A stretch of DNA of 64,000 nucleotides from Neurospora tetraspora (Eukaryota > Ascomycota > Sordariomycetes > Sordariales > Sordariaceae): contig NW_026944389.1 in NCBI RefSeq assembly GCF_033439725.1, positions 2,542,001-2,606,000 of the forward strand, given 5' to 3'. Below the pieces are notes generated by a model, which saw only the letters and a program-made list of their open reading frames with translations, was not told the DNA's origin and made no database searches. Below are positions 59,190 to 64,000 of this stretch, piece after piece. Both the position numbers and the translations under genes were made by a program. Each line of letters opens with the position of its first letter. The stretch's first letter is position 1.

Positions 59190-62100
59190 ATGGAGGCGTT
59201 GCTAGGCGTCTCCAACTCCAACCCTTCGTGCGGTTCCATCCTCGAGCTTAAGGAGCAACTGCGCAGCGTCTTCAGCACGAAGGTCACGGAAAAGAGAGCC
59301 GAACATGTTTCAGTCACCCTGGAGCTGCGCTCGACCAGCGTGTTCCACATCCCAGTCACCGAGCCCGAGAACGAGCAACTCGAGCAAGCCGCCTCAATCG
59401 ATCCGTCGTTGGGAGGAGCGCGATCCAGCGTAGCGCCTGCCCCTGGGGGTGACGCCAACGGCAATGTCAACGGAAACCATCCAACTCGGCAGATTAACGC
59501 GATCGATGCGTTGATCAACCAGCCCTCCGACGACCACGTCTTGCAGAAATCGGTCGCGAAGCATATCATCACGACGCTGGGTGAAATCGATGGGAGTAGC
59601 TGGGTGGTGCGCCAGGTCTCGCGCGGCGAACAGGGGTGGACATTTGGATACATCTGCAAGGATTCATGGCAAGCCTGGAGTCGCCAGAATGCTAAGAATC
59701 CTGCCCGAGCCGTCATCGGCGAATGGAGCCAGAAACCGGATAACATGGATGCTGTCAATCTGAGTAAGTCTTTGGCTCGCATTTTCAAGCATGTTGGCGT
59801 TACTGGCCATCAGTATAATCGGGCTCTGGGCTAACAGGACATACAGGCCGTCCGGCTTTTGACTGCAGAGGATCAGTAACGATTGCGTTCCTGAAGGGGA
59901 GAAGGGTCATCGAAGTCAAATACGACCACACGCCTCTTCATAAAACAGTAGGACAACTTATTGAACTTCTAGTGCCTCCGCCGCCTCCTCGTGAACCCAA
60001 GCATGCGTTGCAACGAAGAGAACCAAAGAAGCCCAAGGAGCCGAAGGCCCCAAGGCCCCCTAAACAGCCAAGGCCACCCAAGGCACCCAGACCCCCCAAG
60101 GATCCCAATGCGCCAAAACCACCCCGGAAGAAGCGGCCCGCAGGCGAAGGCGGTGCCGAAGGGGATGGCACTCAACCTAAGAAGCGCCGCAAGAAGAAGG
60201 ATGCGGCTGCTGTTGGTCCAGACGGGAGTGTTCTTCCCCCAGAGATGCCAGGTGCACTACCAGTCGGGCAGTCATCTGAACGACCTCTTTACAACAGCCA
60301 TGCAGGCGGCGATACTCAAAATGGCTACAGCACCTATCCAGAAGGGCTCGTCGGTCAAGCGGCCGATGAGGGCGTTCATGTTCATTCGATCCTCAACATT
60401 CCTCCTGCCGAGGCAGCTAGGCGTCGCACGGTGGCCATCGACCTGCTCGAGTCGGGCGGCATTGACCCGAAGACCCTTTCCCCCGAACAGTTCAACATCT
60501 TCGCCAACCAATCCCCTGAACTTCAACAGGAGTCGTTGACTATGCTCAAGAAGTACGGTGCCGAACGACTCCGCATCGTACACCCCGAAAAGGAACAGGG
60601 AGGTAGTGCCCCAGCTGCCCCTGCTGCGCAGGCGGCCACAGCACCATCGACGGCGCCGATCAACCCCCCAAAGAAGAAGTCTAAGAAGAAGAAGTCCGAA
60701 GCAGTGGACACTGAGGAGGGCGTTGCCGCGTCGGGTGGCAAGAAGAAGAAAAAGGAGAAATTGACAAGAGGCAAATGCGATCCTTGTCGCGATCGTAAAA
60801 TACCGGTTCGTTTGACATATATTCCCTTGTACTTGATTTGTCTCTAACCAGTTTACAGTGCACAAAGGAGAAACCATCTTGCTCGGAATGTACGACATCG
60901 GGCTTGCAATGCCATTATGCTCTCGAGAAGAAAGTGAAAGACCTTCATTCAGAGGCAGAGGCAGAAGCAGAGGCCCAGTCCGAGCCTGTAGTCGTCGAAG
61001 CCGATGACGAGCCGGAAGGCTTAGGGTCGCCGGGTTTTCACAATGAGCCGGCTCACCATGAACCGGCTAGCCATGAACCCTTCAACCAAGAACAAGACAA
61101 TCATGATTCAATTGATCATATGCCACATGGACTGCCAACGTCTGGGCTGGTCTCACCTCAGCCGGAATCATCCGCAGCATATCATCAACCTTCCGACCTC
61201 TACCAGCATTTCAACTCGTCGGTGGACGCTTCGGCTACCCCCGAAGTAAACCACACCGGCGTCACACCTGCAGCGATGGACTATATGCATTCCTCGGTTA
61301 CTGACAACTCTTTGCACAACTTCTCATACACCCAACCACAGCCTGAGCCCGAGCCGGCACCGGTACCCGAGCCAGAACCCATTCCTGAGCCAGTGCCTGT
61401 TGTTGAGCAACCTCCCCCCGTCCAGCACACATCTCACTACGCTCAGCAGTCCAGCTCAACACAGTCGGGTGGCAGGACACGACGCAGTCTGCCTTCAGGG
61501 CCATCATTGCAGAGCGGCGCCACGAACAGTCACACAACCCATGCTCCGACAGAAAGCTGGACTCCTGTGCCGGTACCTACTATCCCTGCCGCCTACCAGA
61601 GCAAACCCTCTCCTAGGGCTTCGAGGGCAAGGAAACCAGTACCAGCTGCGCCTCAGACGTCGGTTCAAAATACGACGCAGCACAGAACCCAGAATACTGT
61701 GCAACACCCGGTGTCACAAGCGTTTGATGACCTGCGGCAAACCCCAAGCTGGTCGTCGGTCCCTCAGCCTACTGTTGCTGTCCAAAAGACAACTCAGCAA
61801 CAGGCGCGCACCTCACCCTATCAAGCAGCAGCCCAGACCGTTCGTACATCGTCTCGGCAGGGCAACCGAAGCCAGAACCATACACCGGTACAGCAGCAAA
61901 CCAGTGCGTCAGGACGGCATAGCCAGCTGCAAACTTCCCAATCCCATACGGACAACTCTAGTTACCAGTCCAACACAGGCGTAACAGCCTCAAGTTCGGT
62001 TGGTAATTACGATAGCTATTCGCAATATCCTACGTCCAATAGCAGGACTGAAGCCACGAATACTCGTATGAACTATGAACCCTATACTAATCCGTCATCC

Positions 62101-62892
62101 ACTACGTCCAACTCTTATTCGTCTTACGACACTTATAACACACGGTCAAGCACCAAAACGCCAGTAGCAAGTTTATCAGCAGCGCAGCCCACGGCTACCT
62201 CATACAACACCAACACAGCTACGGCGGCTCCAAGCACGTCACAATGGGGTTCAAGTACGTCTGTTCCTCAAACGCGAAGCAGTGCTCGCTCAACTTACGA
62301 TACAAACCCAACCACATCGGCCTCCAACTCGTACAACATGACCTCTTCGAGCGCGCAACAATCTGGCTCCCTCCAGGGCTTCAACGTCAGGCCGCAATCC
62401 ATGACCCAGACCAGGTCCTCCACCGCCGCCTATGCCCAGCAGCAACAGCAACACCACCAGCAGAAATCACAGGCGCAGCAGCAGCAGCGACAGCAGGTCC
62501 AGCAGCAGCAGCCAAGCTACAACAGCTACACAAGCCAGTCGCACACCACGAGCACGCAGCAGCAGCAGCCGCAACACCAACAGCAGCAGCAACAGCAGCA
62601 ACAGCAGCAGACGCAAAACTGGGGTTACGGAGGCTTCGGATCGACCACTAACCCTTCGTCGACCGGTTACGGCTCCACCGGAGCCAGCAGCAGCGCAAAC
62701 AAGGGCTACTCGACAGGGACCTCGGCAAGCTCGCATGCCCACAACGCGGCGGCCGCCGCGACCAATGCTGCGGCGTACAGCCACCAGCAGCCTCATCATA
62801 GGTCGATGAACCTGTCGAGTAATACGTACAGCAGCCACATTGGGAACGAGGATCAGATGCTTTATGATTTGCTTAGACACCCTGGTGCTTAG
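59190..62892 (+). CDS. Large Zn2Cys6 protein with central zinc cluster and Q-rich C-terminus
   Basis: Exons 59190-59763, 59847-60805 and 60859-62892 give 1188 aa. I do not recognise a named family member. The N-terminal 230 residues form an unfamiliar but well-folded-looking domain (WVVRQVSRGEQGWTFGYICK and GSVTIAFLKGRRVIEVKYDH). A basic Pro-rich tandem tract follows (RPPKQPRPPKAPRPPKDP) and a Lys-rich patch. The zinc cluster sits mid-protein: Cys 502, 505, 512, 519, 522 and 529, exactly C-x2-C-x6-C-x6-C-x2-C-x6-C, after Lys-rich KKKKKEKLTRGK. The second intron falls between the second and third Cys. The C-terminal half is Gln/Ser/Thr/Pro-rich, with poly-Q near 62430-62610, resembling an activation domain. 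A role as nuclear transcription regulator is inferred. Exon joins are GT-AG and in frame. Confidence 0.88.
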
Positions 62893-63937
62893 TTGGATGA
62901 CTTGGGTGGGGGAGGAAACATGTAGCAAGGTCGATTGATGAATTGAAGTGGAGTAGAATTGGACGGAATGGTTGGATTGAGGGGTGTATGGGAAGCTCGA
63001 TTGCCTTGCCATGCGTTGAGACTGTTGCGGGTATGTTATGAGCCACGTCCGCAATACTCAGGCAGGATTGGGGAAGACATGAGGAATGGGGCTATTGATG
63101 AGCTGAGGTCATCACTTTCTTTTTGCTTTCGGAAGTTGAGAATCAGTTGAAGTAACAGGACGGAACGAGGTCACGTATTGGGGCTGAGATATGTTGGTAG
63201 GGTAGCGGGGATGGATGAACAAAAAGTATTTCTCTTCTGACAATAATCCGATTGTCTGCTGTTCGGCCGGTCCCCGTATTTCTCTCTCGGCGATTAGATA
63301 TGTGGCACTTTTCTTATAGGGATAGGGAGGAGGAGTGTGTGAAAAACAGCTCGCAGGTAGCGCTTTTCTTTTTTTTTCCGCTCTGGGGTTTTATAGCTTG
63401 CTTAGGTCATTGTGAGAAACTGGTGGAACTTCATTTTCGGGATGTTGTTGACGTTTGAAATTTTATTGAATCTCTTCCTTCCCATCATGGCAGTCATGAA
63501 CTCATGTCTGTTCTCGTCTCTTCCGCCTGAGTCTGACGTGTCGACAGTCTGTCCTCGTTGCTCATTGAATGGGTAGGTAGGTAGATAGAGACACGCTGCA
63601 CACTCACACTCGAGGACTTTCCATCAATAAACCAGGCGTGTGCATTACATTACCCATGGTTTTTTCTACGTACACTTCCAGTTTGGAATTGCCGCAATTA
63701 TGTACTGTATAGTCAAAAAGCACTACCAGCAACCTTAAAAACATCATCAAAATCCAGTATGGAGCTCTTGAAGTTGACCTACACACCGTAATTAGAAAAG
63801 AAAGAAAAAAAGACTGAAAAAGAGAAAACCCTACTCACCCCAACCCAAGACTTCACAAGCGCAGTCAGCTCAGCTCAGCTCGCTTCATTGTTCGGCTTCA
63901 TCGCTACCTATCCACCACGTAGCACCAACTAGCCAAA
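62893..63937. other. Intergenic, right end of window
   Basis: About 1 kb with the 3' region of the zinc-cluster gene and, further right, CAGCTCAGCTCAG repeats near 63860-63885 typical of a leader. No ORF with family features. Confidence 0.45.
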
Positions 63938-64000
63938 ATGCAAAACGCAAGTAGTAAGCAGCAACTACTTTCCAATAGTTCATATAAACTATTGGTTTTA
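63938..64000 (+). CDS. Possible 5' end of a further gene (partial)
   Basis: ATG at 63938 follows the favourable context CCAAA and opens MQNAS before a GTAAGC donor-like site at about 63953. The first exon would be very short and the rest lies outside the window, so no product can be named. It could also be non-coding. Confidence 0.3.
   Translation, partial: MQNASSKQQLLSNSSYKLLVL

Overview
The window is fungal nuclear DNA, most likely from a filamentous ascomycete of the Sordariales (Neurospora/Sordaria relatives). Genes carry short GT-AG introns with CTNA-like branch sites. Intergenic spaces are long. The gene complement (Zn2Cys6 regulators, a NIT-4 type nitrate regulator, Ku70, peroxisomal Lon, a Cdc3-class septin) is typical of Pezizomycotina. 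Two long AT-rich, stop-riddled tracts look like transposons degraded by repeat-induced point mutation (RIP). From memory, the second half of the gene order resembles the nit-4 / cdc-3 / mus-51 neighbourhood of Neurospora; this was not checked.

Layout. 1 to about 3.5 kb is a RIP-degraded Ty1/copia retroelement on the + strand. About 3.5-9.4 kb has normal base composition but no recognisable gene; it holds a 12-bp minisatellite and a pair of RIPped direct repeats. 9419-13564 is a complete but dead Mutator-like (MULE) DNA transposon with terminal inverted repeats and an intact 8-bp target duplication. From 13.9 kb the window is an ordinary housekeeping region: peroxisomal Lon protease (-), a small membrane-anchored conserved protein (-), PP4-type phosphatase (+), a 91-aa single-span mitochondrial (probably complex I) protein (-), mitoribosomal mL44 (+), cPLA2-like phospholipase (-), Cdc3/AspB septin (+), mitoribosomal uS4m (-), La protein (+), NIT-4/NirA transcription factor (+), Fhit-type HIT hydrolase (-), an MFS transporter (-), ferrochelatase (-), Ku70 (+), and a large Q-rich Zn2Cys6 protein (+). 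A further gene may start at the right edge.

There are no operons. Functional themes are mitochondria (mL44, uS4m, ferrochelatase, the complex I-like protein, probably the phospholipase), genome maintenance (Ku70, PP4) and nitrogen regulation (NIT-4). Several gene pairs share divergent promoter regions: ferrochelatase/Ku70, mL44/the 91-aa protein, uS4m/La and phospholipase/septin. I splice-joined exons by hand; reading frame, splice sites and family motifs agree for every multi-exon gene listed, but no alignment or RNA data were available.

I found no clearly new multi-gene system. The observations most worth checking are the telomere-like TTAGGG array in the Ku70/ferrochelatase promoter region, the MULE with internal inverted copies of its terminal motif, an in-frame low-complexity insertion inside the PP4 catalytic core, a GC-AG intron in uS4m, an intron that splits a zinc cluster, and a gene whose first coding exon is only the ATG.
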